Shown: piece after piece, positions 16,377-25,195 of the stretch
Position numbering within the stretch: the first letter of the stretch is position 1
How the letters are laid out: each line of letters starts with the position of its first letter
From: Thiomonas sp. X19
GTDB taxonomy: Bacteria; Pseudomonadota; Gammaproteobacteria; Burkholderiales; Burkholderiaceae_C
DNA length: 64,000 bases
Assembly: GCF_900089495.1 (NCBI RefSeq)
Contig: NZ_LT605203.1
Span: 4,575,459 to 4,639,458 of the forward strand
Direction of reading: 5' to 3'
Notes under the pieces: model-generated
Seen by the model: the letters and a program-made list of their open reading frames with translations, nothing else
Told to the model about the DNA's origin: nothing
The model's database searches: none
Program-made: the position numbers and the translations under genes

Positions 16377-17264
16377 TCAACGACTGGGCTGACCAGTCGC
16401 TTGAACAACATTCAGAAAAGCGCTGACGGCATGCGACGCTTTTCCGACATCGGAACAAACCAAACCGAAGTGACGATAAATCGGTGACTGCAATGAAAGC
16501 ACGCGCAATCCCTTTTGGTTCTCAGGCAGGGTCAGACTCGGCACGAGCGTGACGCCGACCCCTTCACGGACCAAGGCAAACGCACTCGCCCAATCCTGAA
16601 CCGTGACGCGCTGGTCGGCCAGCGACAGGCCTGCGGACTCCGCCAAGCTTTTCCCATGAATCACGCATCCTCCCGTCGCAAGCACAAAAGGTTCTTCAAC
16701 GAGCTCGCCGAGATTCACAGTGCTATCAGGACTACGCAAAGCCAGAGGATGCCGCACAGGGACAACCGCCACCCATTCATCATGCCCCAGCGGCACGGCG
16801 TTGCGCTCGGGTAAGGGGTTCATGACGACACCCAGGTCGATTGTGTTGTTGGTGAGCCAGGCTTCGACCTCGTCGTCGCTGGCTTCCAAGGCAACCACCT
16901 TGATGCCTGGGTGCAGTCGGCGGAAAGTCCGCAGCAACGGCGGCAGCAGGGCGACAAACACGGACGGGAAACTCGCCAGCGTGATTCGCCCCCGCTGCAA
17001 GCCCTTCGCTTCGTCGGCCAGGGCCTGGATCGCATCGAGCTCGGCCAGCATCTTGCGTGCCCGCGCGATGACCTGCTCGCCTACGGCTGTCGGCACCGTG
17101 TGCCTGCGATCTCGAACCAGCAGCGAAACCCCGAGCAGCTCTTCCAGCCGCGCAATCGCCTGGCTCGCTCCCGATTGGGTCACACCGAAATTCGCCGCCG
17201 CCTTGGAAATGCCGCCCGACTCGGCGATCGCGATGAGCAGTCGCCAGTGCATGAGGTTCATCAT
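16377..17264 (-). CDS. LysR-family regulator (divergent from MFS exporter)
   Basis: The 295-aa regulator has an N-terminal wHTH (LLIAIAESGGISKAAANFGV, then SGASQAIARLEELLG) and a CysB/CysL-like effector domain (GRITLASFPSVFVALLPPLL). It sits 102 bp from, and divergent to, an MFS gene, a classical efflux-regulator pair. It is convergent with the barrel-cupin gene. The start at 17264 (ATGATG) gives a normal N terminus. Confidence 0.9.
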   Translation of the reverse strand: MMNLMHWRLLIAIAESGGISKAAANFGVTQSGASQAIARLEELLGVSLLVRDRRHTVPTAVGEQVIARARKMLAELDAIQALADEAKGLQRGRITLASFPSVFVALLPPLLRTFRRLHPGIKVVALEASDDEVEAWLTNNTIDLGVVMNPLPERNAVPLGHDEWVAVVPVRHPLALRSPDSTVNLGELVEEPFVLATGGCVIHGKSLAESAGLSLADQRVTVQDWASAFALVREGVGVTLVPSLTLPENQKGLRVLSLQSPIYRHFGLVCSDVGKASHAVSAFLNVVQATGQPSR

Positions 17265-17365
17265 ATTCAGTAGCTCAACTGATGCAATGGATCTACAAGT
17301 TTAATTTTACTTCTGCTAAATCGCTGAGCAAAATGGACTCATCGCCCCCCCACTTGGTGCTGGTC

Positions 17366-18745
17366 ATGTCCATCGAAGTCAAATCCACCCTCGCTGCACC
17401 GAAGCGCATCGGTGGGATGCAGTCGCCAGCATTCGTTCTTACTGCCGTCGGCATCAGTTCGTTCATGGTGACGCTGGATGTGACGGCGGTCAACGTGGCT
17501 TTGCCGAGCATCGGGGACATGTTTGGCCTTCCCCTATCCGCGCTGCAGTGGGTTGCCAGTGCCTACACGCTGGTCTTCGCCAGCCTGCTCCTCAGTGCCG
17601 GCGCTTCCAGCGACCGGTGGGGCGCGCGCCCGGTGTTCCTGGGCGCCCTGACGTTCTTCACCCTGGCGTCGGCAGCCTGCGGCCTGGCCCATAGCGTGAC
17701 CGAGCTGATCGCGGCCCGAGCCGTGCAAGGCCTTGGCGCAGCGGCGATCCTGCCCAGCTCCATGGCTCTATTGACCAACGCCTTTCCGCAGGCCAGTCAG
17801 CGGGCGCGGGCGGTGGCCGTCTGGAGCGGGATCTCGGCGACCGCGTTGGTGGCGGGGCCACTGATCGGCGGGTTGCTGGTCCAGACCCTCGGCTGGCGGT
17901 CCATCTTCTTCGTGAACGTTCCGGTCTGCCTGGTGGTCCTCTCCATCGCCGCCATCTCCGCCGGTCAGCCAGCGACCCATCGGCGCGCCTTCGACCCTGT
18001 TGGTCAGGTCCTTGCGGTCATGGCTCTGTTCACCATCACCTTCTCGGCCATCGAGGTCCGTCAATACGGCTGGACGTCGCCCGCCATCGTCGGTGCGCTG
18101 GCCATCGGTGTGGCCGCAAGCTTGCTGTTTCTTGCGGTCGAACATCGTCGGCGGGAGCCGATGCTGCCACTCAGCCTGTTCCGGTCGGGCACCTTTTCCG
18201 CGTCGGTAGGCGCGGCGTTTCTCTACAACCTCTCGTATTACGGCGCGCTGTTCGTCCTGCCCGTGGCGCTGCAGGCGCAGGGCTACTCGCCGCTATCGGT
18301 GGGCGTCCTGCTGATCCCGATGACTCTATCCACCGCCGTGTTCGCCACGGCTTCGGGCTGGATCGTCAACGCCATCGGTGCTCGCTCGCTGGCGGCGTTA
18401 GGGATGCTGGCCGGCGTGCTCGGCGCGGCGATTTTGGCAGTCTTCGGCTTTACGTTCTCGAGCATGAGCGTCGGTGGATTGCTCATCGGCATGGGCGGCG
18501 GCACGCTACCCCTGATCGTCGCGGCGGCCCTCTCGAGCCTGCCTCCCGAGCGAGTCGGCGTGGGCTCCGGAGTATTGAACGCCGCACGTCAGAGCGGGGG
18601 CGCCATGGGCATCGCCGTCCTCGGAGCATTGCTGCAGGGTGCCACCCTGAAAGCCGGTCTGGCGTTGACGATGATCGCCGCCGTCTTTCTGGCTGGCGCC
18701 GTCCTCACCTTTTTCTTCATGCGAGAGGAGCCCCGCCCAAAGTGA
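17366..18745 (+). CDS. MFS drug/metabolite exporter, DHA2 (EmrB/QacA) type
   Basis: A 459-aa polytopic membrane protein. It begins with GISSFMVTLDVTAVNVALPSI (first membrane span with the DHA2-typical D and N residues), followed by the loop motif SDRWGARPVFL and GPLIGGLLVQTLGWRSIFFVN of the antiporter motif C region. Size and motifs fit the 14-span DHA2 family of proton-driven exporters. ATG at 17366 is used; an upstream ATG at 17333 is possible. It is divergent from a LysR gene, which probably senses the exported compound. The substrate is unknown. Confidence 0.9.
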   Translation: MSIEVKSTLAAPKRIGGMQSPAFVLTAVGISSFMVTLDVTAVNVALPSIGDMFGLPLSALQWVASAYTLVFASLLLSAGASSDRWGARPVFLGALTFFTLASAACGLAHSVTELIAARAVQGLGAAAILPSSMALLTNAFPQASQRARAVAVWSGISATALVAGPLIGGLLVQTLGWRSIFFVNVPVCLVVLSIAAISAGQPATHRRAFDPVGQVLAVMALFTITFSAIEVRQYGWTSPAIVGALAIGVAASLLFLAVEHRRREPMLPLSLFRSGTFSASVGAAFLYNLSYYGALFVLPVALQAQGYSPLSVGVLLIPMTLSTAVFATASGWIVNAIGARSLAALGMLAGVLGAAILAVFGFTFSSMSVGGLLIGMGGGTLPLIVAAALSSLPPERVGVGSGVLNAARQSGGAMGIAVLGALLQGATLKAGLALTMIAAVFLAGAVLTFFFMREEPRPK

Positions 18746-18886
18746 ACCGCTGACTGCCTTGCCGCTTCCGCAAGCCAAGCTCATGACGCGCAAAGGCACC
18801 ATCTGTTGTGATTGGTACCGTTCTACAGCGATGGTCGCAGATTGCGGCGCAACCGTCAGTCCGCAGTTACCAAATGACGGCTATCC

Positions 18887-20443
18887 CTACAACCCGGCAC
18901 TCTCGCCACGGAGTTCACTGAGTTCGACATATGTGGGTTTGGAGTGGCTCAGGAATCCGAAGACCATCGCAGCAGAAAGCAAGCTGATGGCGGCCAGCAC
19001 GTAGAGCAGGAGATGAAATGCGTCTGCGTAACTGTGCATGAGCCCGATATGCGTCGCGTTTGGCAGCAACTGCAGCGCGCGGGACATGTCGCCCATAGCT
19101 AGGCGATTGGCCGCGGCGCTCAATGTGGCACTGCTCACGCTGGCAGGTTCGCTGCTTGCCAAGCTCGCTTGGACCATCCCGCCGAGCAGCGCCGTCACGA
19201 TGGCGAGCGCAATGCCCTCTCCGGCAACGCGCGTTGTGTTGAAGATGCCGGTCGCCATGCCCGCCCGCTCCTTGGGAACGACGCTGACTGCAAGACCATC
19301 CATCAAGCCCCACGGCAGGCTCACGCCGGTGCCAATGAGGATCATGGCCAAGATGGTCTGATCCGGCAGTTGCCCAGGAGGACACTGGGCCAGCCACACA
19401 TTGCCGCAGGCGCACAGCAGAAGCCCGACGCCGGAGATGAGACCAGGCGAAAGCCACCGAGTCAGCATCCCGGCAACGAAGGGAATGACAAGCATCGGTG
19501 CCGACAGCGCGAACATTATTTGCCCCGCTGTCATCGCGTCCAGCCCCTCAATCCCGATAAAGCGCTGAGGCAGAAGCACCAGCAGGACGACGTAGGCATA
19601 CGCAGGCGCTGCCGCCAGGAACTGGACGCCGATGAAACGCGGGTAGCGAAACAGGGACAAGTCGAGCATCGGCCGTTTGGATCGCCGCTCGACAATCACG
19701 AAGGTGGCCATGATCAGACTGGATGTTGCGAGCAGGGCCAGCACGGGTGCGCTCAACCATCCGTTTTCCGGCACGAGGAGGACCGCAACGGTGAAAAACG
19801 TCAAAGCACCGGTGAATGTTGCCGCGCCCAGCCAATCGAATCCTGTCGCACCTGGGTCGCGCGTTTCGCGGATGCACCATCCACCTAACGCGAAGGCGAG
19901 CAGCGTGATCGCCGTCACACTCAGGAAGACAGAACGCCAGCCGAAATGCTCAATCAAAAATCCGGCGACGACCGGGCCGCAGGCCAGGCCGACGCCAAAC
20001 GTGGTCCCCAGCAGACTGAACGCACGGGTGCGCGCGTTGCCTTCGAACTCCTGGGCCAATGCCGCGGCGCCCGACGACAGCGCCGCGGCGCTGGCGACTC
20101 CTTGCAGCGCCCGTAAAGTATCCAGCCAGAGCATGCTAGTGGCGTGCATCGCGATCAGTGACAAGATTGCGAATCCCATCGTTCCGAGCATGAACAGCCG
20201 CTTGCGTCCATAGCGATCGGCGAGAGAGCCGCCAATCATGAGACTGCTACCGAACGCTAGCATGAACGCGTTCGTCACCCAGCTAAGTTCGATGGGGGTT
20301 CCGCCCAAACCTTGCGCGATAGCAGGCAATGCAACTGCCGGGCCAGTGAAGCTGACGGGCATCGAGAGTCCGGAAAGGCAAATGGCACCCAGGACCAACA
20401 GCTTCTGCGTTCCGTTGTAAGTTCCACATTCGTCCATGCTCAT
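18887..20443 (-). CDS. MFS exporter, DHA2 type (14-span)
   Basis: The 518-aa protein has the DHA2 pattern: VSFTGPAVALPAIAQ in the first span, GGSLADRYGRKRLFMLG (loop 2-3 motif), and CGPVVAGFLIEHFGWRSVFL (motif C). About 14 hydrophobic segments are visible, the last near LLLYVLAAISLLSAAMVFGF. It is convergent with the previous MFS gene and divergent from the LysR gene at 20618. It most likely exports an organic acid, aromatic compound or drug under control of that LysR protein. Confidence 0.9.
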   Translation of the reverse strand: MSMDECGTYNGTQKLLVLGAICLSGLSMPVSFTGPAVALPAIAQGLGGTPIELSWVTNAFMLAFGSSLMIGGSLADRYGRKRLFMLGTMGFAILSLIAMHATSMLWLDTLRALQGVASAAALSSGAAALAQEFEGNARTRAFSLLGTTFGVGLACGPVVAGFLIEHFGWRSVFLSVTAITLLAFALGGWCIRETRDPGATGFDWLGAATFTGALTFFTVAVLLVPENGWLSAPVLALLATSSLIMATFVIVERRSKRPMLDLSLFRYPRFIGVQFLAAAPAYAYVVLLVLLPQRFIGIEGLDAMTAGQIMFALSAPMLVIPFVAGMLTRWLSPGLISGVGLLLCACGNVWLAQCPPGQLPDQTILAMILIGTGVSLPWGLMDGLAVSVVPKERAGMATGIFNTTRVAGEGIALAIVTALLGGMVQASLASSEPASVSSATLSAAANRLAMGDMSRALQLLPNATHIGLMHSYADAFHLLLYVLAAISLLSAAMVFGFLSHSKPTYVELSELRGESAGL

Positions 20444-20617
20444 ACAGAAATCCTCTAGTCAAATGCTGGTGAAGGGCATGGTCCCGAATAGGCGTACCAC
20501 ACTTCGCATTGAGGGTGATGCTAGGCAGAGGGCGTCTTGAGATAAATGGCTTTGCTATCCGAACAATGTGGATGAAAATTCCGCAATGCCGGTAAGACGC
20601 GTTACGCGATTTGCACT

Positions 20618-21517
20618 ATGGACAATTTGAGTGGGCTGGCCGCTTTCGTGCGGGCTGCCGAAACGCTGAGCTTCGTTGCCGCAGGCCGCGATCTCGGGCT
20701 TTCCGCTTCAGCTGTCGGCAAGAGCATCGCCCGCCTCGAAAAGCATTTGGGTGTCAGGCTTTTCCATCGCACCACACGTCAGATCAGCCTGACCGACGAG
20801 GGCATGACGTTTTTCGTGCGTTGCCGCAGTGCACTGCAAGAGATCGAGGACGCCGAGGCAGAGCTTTCGAAGGCAAATGGGACACCGCGCGGCAGGCTGA
20901 AGATCAGTTTGCCCACCATTGGTTACCGCCTTCTCTTACCCGTCATCCCACAATTTCGCCATGCATACCCCGAAATTGACCTGGAATTCGATTTCAGCGA
21001 CCGCTTGGTCGATGTGATCAACGAGGGCTTCGACGCTGTGATCCGCAGTGGCCCTTTGTCCGACTCCACCCTTACGGCGAAACCTCTCTGCCCCTATCGG
21101 TTCATCGTGTGCGCATCGCCCGCCTACTTTGTTCAATATGGGGCGCTTGGCGATGCCCGTGACCTAGCGAATCACGTGTGTTTGCGATTCAAGTATCCGT
21201 CGAGCGGCAAGCTCCAGGAGTGGCTACTCAATGGCGTGTCGGTATTGCAAGGCCGGAGCGCCTCTGTTCGATCGCAGCAGCTCGTCTTTAACAATACTGA
21301 AGCCGTGCTGTCGGCCGCGCTGCAAGGACTTGGTATTGCCTACGTTCCAGACTTCGTCGCGCGTGAACCGCTGGCCGAGGGGAAGTTGCTCCCTGTGCTC
21401 GAGAGTGCGAGCACCCGTCAAGGCATGTTTCAGATTCTCTGGGCGACGAATCGGCACATGGTTCCGAGGCTGCGCGTATTCATAGACTTTCTGGGGCAGC
21501 ATCTACACCGCGAGTGA
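20618..21517 (+). CDS. LysR-family regulator (divergent from MFS exporter)
   Basis: The 299-aa regulator starts MDNLSGLAAFVRAAETLSFV with SASAVGKSIARLEKHLGVRL in the recognition region, then an effector domain of the subgroup ending YVPDFVAREPLAEGKLLPVL, like the cargo A LysR. It is divergent from the MFS gene 18887-20443 over 174 bp containing their promoters. It is the last gene of cargo block B; 124 bp later the backbone motif (copy 3) begins. Confidence 0.9.
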   Translation: MDNLSGLAAFVRAAETLSFVAAGRDLGLSASAVGKSIARLEKHLGVRLFHRTTRQISLTDEGMTFFVRCRSALQEIEDAEAELSKANGTPRGRLKISLPTIGYRLLLPVIPQFRHAYPEIDLEFDFSDRLVDVINEGFDAVIRSGPLSDSTLTAKPLCPYRFIVCASPAYFVQYGALGDARDLANHVCLRFKYPSSGKLQEWLLNGVSVLQGRSASVRSQQLVFNNTEAVLSAALQGLGIAYVPDFVAREPLAEGKLLPVLESASTRQGMFQILWATNRHMVPRLRVFIDFLGQHLHRE

Positions 21518-21641
21518 ACAGTCGCCGGGTTTGATGGAGGTCCCACTGGCGTGCCTGCGGGAAAAGTCTTCCTGAGCTGCTCCACCCTGGCTGGGAGGCG
21601 ACCTTGCAGGGACTCGCAACACGCGCGCTGGTTCACCCCTT

Positions 21642-21688
21642 CCGTCCCCACCCCGCAGAGTCAGGGCAGGGCGCCAACGTTTGGCGCC
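21642..21688 (+). promoter_or_regulatory. Dispersed module motif, copy 3, with GC hairpin (upstream of trbB module)
   Basis: CCGTCCCCACCC-CGCAGAGTCAGGGC-AGG is followed by a perfect hairpin GGCGCCAA-CGT-TTGGCGCC (21670-21688). A CCTGGAG ribosome binding site and the ATG at 21706 come next. There is no T-run after the hairpin, so it does not look like an intrinsic terminator. Confidence 0.8.
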
Positions 21689-21705
21689 GCAACCCTGGAG
21701 CAGTC

Positions 21706-21945
21706 ATGGCAATCCCCGGAAAACTCTACGTCGTCGGCTTTGGCGGAAAGGACTATCTCGTGCGCGCATTCACCCAGCGCGGCGCGGCCAAAGGTCTGAT
21801 CCGATCCCTCACCGACTCCGCCCTTGAACACACTCGCCCGGCCAGCCAGGACGACATCCTGGAACTGGCCGGCAACGGCGTGCGCCCCATCGACGTGACG
21901 GCTGCTGAGCCCGAAGATCAGCCCGGTGCCGAGGAGCAGGAGTGA
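21706..21945 (+). CDS. Small conserved-looking transfer-region protein upstream of trbB
   Basis: A 79-aa protein (MAIPGKLYVVGFGGKDYLVR... ending in an acidic EPEDQPGAEEQE tail). It has a strong ribosome binding site (CTGGAG, spacing about 6) and its stop overlaps the trbB GTG start by 4 nt, so it is translationally coupled with trbB. I recognise no family. It begins just after the module motif and hairpin, so it is probably the leader gene of the trbB module. Confidence 0.65.
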   Translation: MAIPGKLYVVGFGGKDYLVRAFTQRGAAKGLIRSLTDSALEHTRPASQDDILELAGNGVRPIDVTAAEPEDQPGAEEQE

Positions 21946-22892
21946 GCGCGCAGCAGCTCACCCACGCCCGCCAGTCCGAAGCCCTGCGCCGGGCCATGGG
22001 CGCGGAAATCCTCACCCCGCTCGAAGACCCCCAGGTCGTCGAAATCATGCTCAACCCCGACGGCACACTCTGGGTGGATCGACTGGGCGAGGGCATGCAC
22101 CAGACCGGCCACATCGACGCCGTGCGGGCGCTGACCATCGTCAACACCGTGGCGGCCATGCTCGATACCGTGGTGACGCCGCAGCAGCCCATCCTCGAAT
22201 GCGAACTGCCGCTGGACGGCAGCCGCTTCGAAGCGCTCATCCCGCCGCTGGTCGAACGTGCCAGCTTCGCCCTGCGCAAGAAGGCGACCCTGGTCTTCAC
22301 CCTGGATGACTATGTAGAAAAAGGCATCATGACCCCGGCGCAGAAGCAGGCCGTCGAACAGGCGGTGGCGAACCGACACAATGTGCTGGTGTGCGGCGGC
22401 ACCGGCACGGGCAAGACGACGCTAGCCAACGCCATCCTCGACGCCGTGGCCCGGCTCGATGGCGAACACCGCATCGTGGTGATCGAAGACACCCGCGAAC
22501 TGCAGGTCAATGCCGAAAACGTCGTCTTCCTGCGCACCAGCGACAACACCGACATGACGCGGTTGCTGCGCGCCACCATGCGCCTGCGGCCAGACAGGAT
22601 CGTCGTCGGCGAAGTGCGCGACGGCAGCGCCCTGGCCTTGCTCAAAGCCTGGAACACCGGTCACCCTGGCGGCGTCGGCACGGTGCATGCGAATGACGCC
22701 AGCGCCGCGCTGATCCGCATCGGGCAGCTCATCCAGGAGGCAGGCGTCCCACCCAACCCCGAACTCATCGCCGAAGCGGTGAATGTGGTCGTGTCCATCA
22801 AGCGCACCGCCGACGGACGCCGCGTCGAAGAGGTTGTGGCGGTGCGCGGCTGGTCGGACATCGGCGGGTTCCGCGTCGAGCGCGCAGCGTGA
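21942..22892 (+). CDS. trbB: TrbB, VirB11-type conjugation ATPase
   Basis: The 316-aa protein is a P-type conjugative transfer ATPase. Walker A is CGGTGTGKTT (about residues 150-159), followed by the Asp box VVIEDTRELQ, Walker B-like RPDRIVVGEVRDG, and the histidine box TGHPGGVGTVHAND. The N-terminal domain (EDPQVVEIMLNPDGTLWVDR) is typical. TrbB forms a hexamer at the inner membrane that powers pilus assembly and DNA transfer. The start is GTG at 21942, overlapping the upstream gene. Unlike RP4, trbC does not follow; cargo block C does. Confidence 0.95.
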   Translation: MSAQQLTHARQSEALRRAMGAEILTPLEDPQVVEIMLNPDGTLWVDRLGEGMHQTGHIDAVRALTIVNTVAAMLDTVVTPQQPILECELPLDGSRFEALIPPLVERASFALRKKATLVFTLDDYVEKGIMTPAQKQAVEQAVANRHNVLVCGGTGTGKTTLANAILDAVARLDGEHRIVVIEDTRELQVNAENVVFLRTSDNTDMTRLLRATMRLRPDRIVVGEVRDGSALALLKAWNTGHPGGVGTVHANDASAALIRIGQLIQEAGVPPNPELIAEAVNVVVSIKRTADGRRVEEVVAVRGWSDIGGFRVERAA

Positions 22893-23465
22893 TGCCGGCG
22901 TATTCCAGTACAAACCCACCAGTCGTTTTGATCCAAAGCCGCCACTGGCACAACGTGTCGGCAGCCCTATGCAAAACTCACCTGGATGTGACACGCAGCG
23001 GCCGGTACTCGGCCAAAGCGGGCACCGGGCGGTGCCTGTGGATGCGACGGCAACGGTGTGGTCAGCGGTCGCCGGGAGCATCGGACTCGTGACCTCCCGC
23101 CTTCGGCACCATCGAACCTGCGCCTTCGACGGGGTGCAGACTTTCGACCTCAGCCTCCGAACCGATCACACCAAACACAGGCATTCTGGTTCACAATCTA
23201 GGCATCGATCGACACGGCACCTTCAATCTGAAAGCGATGGTGCGGGTACGGGTTGCGCCCCCACTTACTCTTGATGCCGGGGTTTATGGCGTGACAAAAA
23301 GTGCCACCGGGTTTCCTGGTTTTTTATCTTTGCATGCAGACGAGGGACAAGCTGGCAAACCTATGATGCACTTGCGGTTTCTGAAGACTCGCGTGGCAAG
23401 AATATTCCGAGCCGTCCAGATTATCCGGCATGATCTGCGAGAAAAATTACGTTAAACTAATTCTT
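22893..23465. other. Non-coding stretch, possible IS-end remnant, before DUF4145 gene
   Basis: About 570 bp without a supportable gene. The part at about 22905-22985 (CGTTTTGATCCAAAGCCGCC and neighbouring bases) resembles, from memory, the repeated terminal sequences of IS21-family elements, but no istA or istB remains. Base composition falls sharply near 23280-23460 at the approach to the low-GC genes. Nothing else was identified. Confidence 0.3.
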
Positions 23466-24218
23466 ATGAAACGCCACTTCTGGAAATCCTCGCTCAGTGA
23501 TAAATCATGCCCCGCATGGAATTGCATTGCTTGCGCCCCTGGAATCCTTAGGCTTCAATCAGACCTTTTCAAGTACGAAGAGACACGTGAATCTAAGCAA
23601 TCTCGCGGGGATGAAGCATTCGACGCAAGCTGGATTGAGTACTCTTTTACAGCTTGGGCGAAATGCGACAACGAGAAATGTGGTCAGCAATATGCTATTT
23701 CAGGCAGTGGTGGCGTGGAGCCACGGTACACAGCAGAGGATGACTGGGACTACTTCGATTGCTTTGAACCAACATCTATTCATCCAACTCTGCCAATCAT
23801 CAATGTACCAAAAAAGTCACCCACCGATGTGAAAGACGCACTAAGCGAAGCATTTAAGCTTTATTGGGCAAGTACAGAGGCATGCGCAGGACGAATAAGG
23901 GTGGCGGTTGAGCACCTACTTACGCACGTGGGGGTGCCGCGGGAAAAAACTGATGAATCTGGCAAGCAAATCAAATATAACCTTCACACCCGGATAGAAT
24001 CATACGCAAAGACAGAGCCAAAGTTGGGCGCGCAGCTAATGGCCATAAAGTGGATTGGTAATACCGCCAGCCACCGGGGAGGAATTTCAAAGACCGATCT
24101 ACTTGACACATTCGAGGTGCTCGAGTACGTTCTTTCAGAAATTATTATGGGAAACTCAAAGCGCATCGAAGAACTGGCGAGGAAGCTGGCTGAAAAACAC
24201 AGTCAACAAGGAAGTTAA
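23466..24218 (+). CDS. DUF4145 (HEPN-like) domain protein
   Basis: The 250-aa protein has an N-terminal segment with paired cysteines (CPAWNCIAC, later CDNEKCG), suggesting a zinc-binding unit, and a C-terminal all-helical DUF4145 domain (GRIRVAVEHLLTHVG, then WIGNTASHRGG). DUF4145 is related to HEPN folds and occurs in restriction and other defence contexts. The A/T content is clearly higher than in the backbone, indicating separate transfer. The ATG at 23466 is preferred over an upstream one because it begins the conserved region. Function is unproven. Confidence 0.7.
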   Translation: MKRHFWKSSLSDKSCPAWNCIACAPGILRLQSDLFKYEETRESKQSRGDEAFDASWIEYSFTAWAKCDNEKCGQQYAISGSGGVEPRYTAEDDWDYFDCFEPTSIHPTLPIINVPKKSPTDVKDALSEAFKLYWASTEACAGRIRVAVEHLLTHVGVPREKTDESGKQIKYNLHTRIESYAKTEPKLGAQLMAIKWIGNTASHRGGISKTDLLDTFEVLEYVLSEIIMGNSKRIEELARKLAEKHSQQGS

Positions 24219-24233
24219 TCATGTGGCCACCAG

Positions 24234-24560
24234 TGCCTAACTGGGCGCTCGAGGGGAAGCCCTTGTAGTACCTGCTAATGACAAATGCGCAGCGCAACTC
24301 GGCCCGCGTTCCCATGTACTTTGTATTCGGCGCGAAAGATGAAATCTCAGATGTTACAGCCTTCAACGATCTGCTCAGAAATGGTTCCGCTATCCATGAG
24401 GCAGCTCATAAGCAAGCGCTAATCTATTTAAATCGTCTTAGTGATCCAGAATCTGCGGAGTTTCATCACCCACCATGGCTATAGCCGCGAGATATAAGCC
24501 TGCGACCCACAGGGCCTGCGCGACAAGGCCGCGCAGCGCAGGTGACCTTGAATGTTAGGC
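24234..24560 (+). other. attC-like half sites around a short segment
   Basis: GCCTAAC at 24234-24240, 15 nt after the DUF4145 stop, fits the integron consensus RYYYAAC. GTTAGGC at 24554-24560 fits GTTRRRY, is preceded by a GC-rich inverted-repeat region (CCTGCG ... CGCAGG), and is followed 8 nt later by the ATG of the next gene, as in gene cassettes. The two half sites are about 320 bp apart, too far for one normal attC, so this may be a disrupted site or chance. Confidence 0.35.
24278..24484 (+). CDS. Hypothetical 68-aa protein, possibly a gene remnant
   Basis: An open frame encodes MTNAQRNSARVPMYFVFGAKDE...EFHHPPWL. There is no convincing ribosome binding site, and the sequence reads like the C-terminal part of a larger protein. 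It lies between the two attC-like half sites. No family is recognised; it could be non-coding. Confidence 0.3.
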   Translation: MTNAQRNSARVPMYFVFGAKDEISDVTAFNDLLRNGSAIHEAAHKQALIYLNRLSDPESAEFHHPPWL

Positions 24561-24568
24561 ATCAATAT

Positions 24569-25129
24569 ATGGACATACTGACATTCGTCGCGAAGTTGAT
24601 CGAGTTCACGGCGTGGCCAATTGCGACTGTTGCATTAGTGGCGATGCTGCGCTCCGAAATAAGGTCGTTGCTGCCACACGTCAAGAAGCTGAAAGCTGGA
24701 CCATTAGAGGCCGAGTTCGAGCGGGAGGTCAAAGAACTGGAAGCCATGGCAAAGGCGCAACCACAACTGATCCCGTCACCAGAGGGGCTCACACCTGAAC
24801 GGCATATGTTGCTGCAGTTGGTGGAAGTTAATCCGCGTTCTGCCGTCCTTGAAGCGTGGCGGGGCATCGAAGAGTCAGCTATTAGAGTTGTACGGAACAA
24901 AGCGCTCTACGTTCCGGAGCGCGAAGCACATTCTCCTTTTGCCGTTATTCGTGCACTAAACAAGGAAAACATCCTCTCTGCCGAAGAGGTGTCGCTCTAT
25001 CACGATCTCCGGACGCTCAGAAATCAGGCTGCTCACGTAGAAGACTTTTCGCCAACCGCAGATGCTGCGCTCAGTTATATCGAGCTGGCGAGCGGTTTGC
25101 GGCGCGCACTGGAGGCAGCGGCCGAGTGA
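24569..25129 (+). CDS. Membrane-anchored HEPN-like protein
   Basis: The 186-aa protein has one N-terminal membrane span (FTAWPIATVALVAML), a charged coiled-coil linker (AEFEREVKELEAM), and a C-terminal helical domain with WRGIEESAIRVV and LRTLRNQAAHVED. The R-N-x-A-A-H element matches the Rx4-6H motif of HEPN ribonucleases. The ATG at 24569 begins 8 nt after a GTTAGGC core-site-like sequence. HEPN proteins often act as abortive-infection or toxin effectors; the role here is inferred only. Confidence 0.6.
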   Translation: MDILTFVAKLIEFTAWPIATVALVAMLRSEIRSLLPHVKKLKAGPLEAEFEREVKELEAMAKAQPQLIPSPEGLTPERHMLLQLVEVNPRSAVLEAWRGIEESAIRVVRNKALYVPEREAHSPFAVIRALNKENILSAEEVSLYHDLRTLRNQAAHVEDFSPTADAALSYIELASGLRRALEAAAE

Positions 25130-25144
25130 CGGCTGACCCACCAT

Positions 25145-25177
25145 TTGAGCCGACCGCCGCAAGCGTCGCCGGCTCAA
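25145..25177. terminator. Stem-loop after the HEPN-like gene
   Basis: TTGAGCCG (25145-25152) pairs perfectly with CGGCTCAA (25170-25177) around a GC-rich loop. It lies 15 nt after the stop codon and is followed by TTTC. It could be a terminator or the core of a degenerate attC site. Confidence 0.4.
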
Positions 25178-25195
25178 TTTCACAGTAGAGTGCAC

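Noticed and set aside
22893..23429. Short frames in the gap after trbB as possible genes
   Set aside because: They lack ribosome binding sites and recognisable sequence; part of the gap looks like an IS end.
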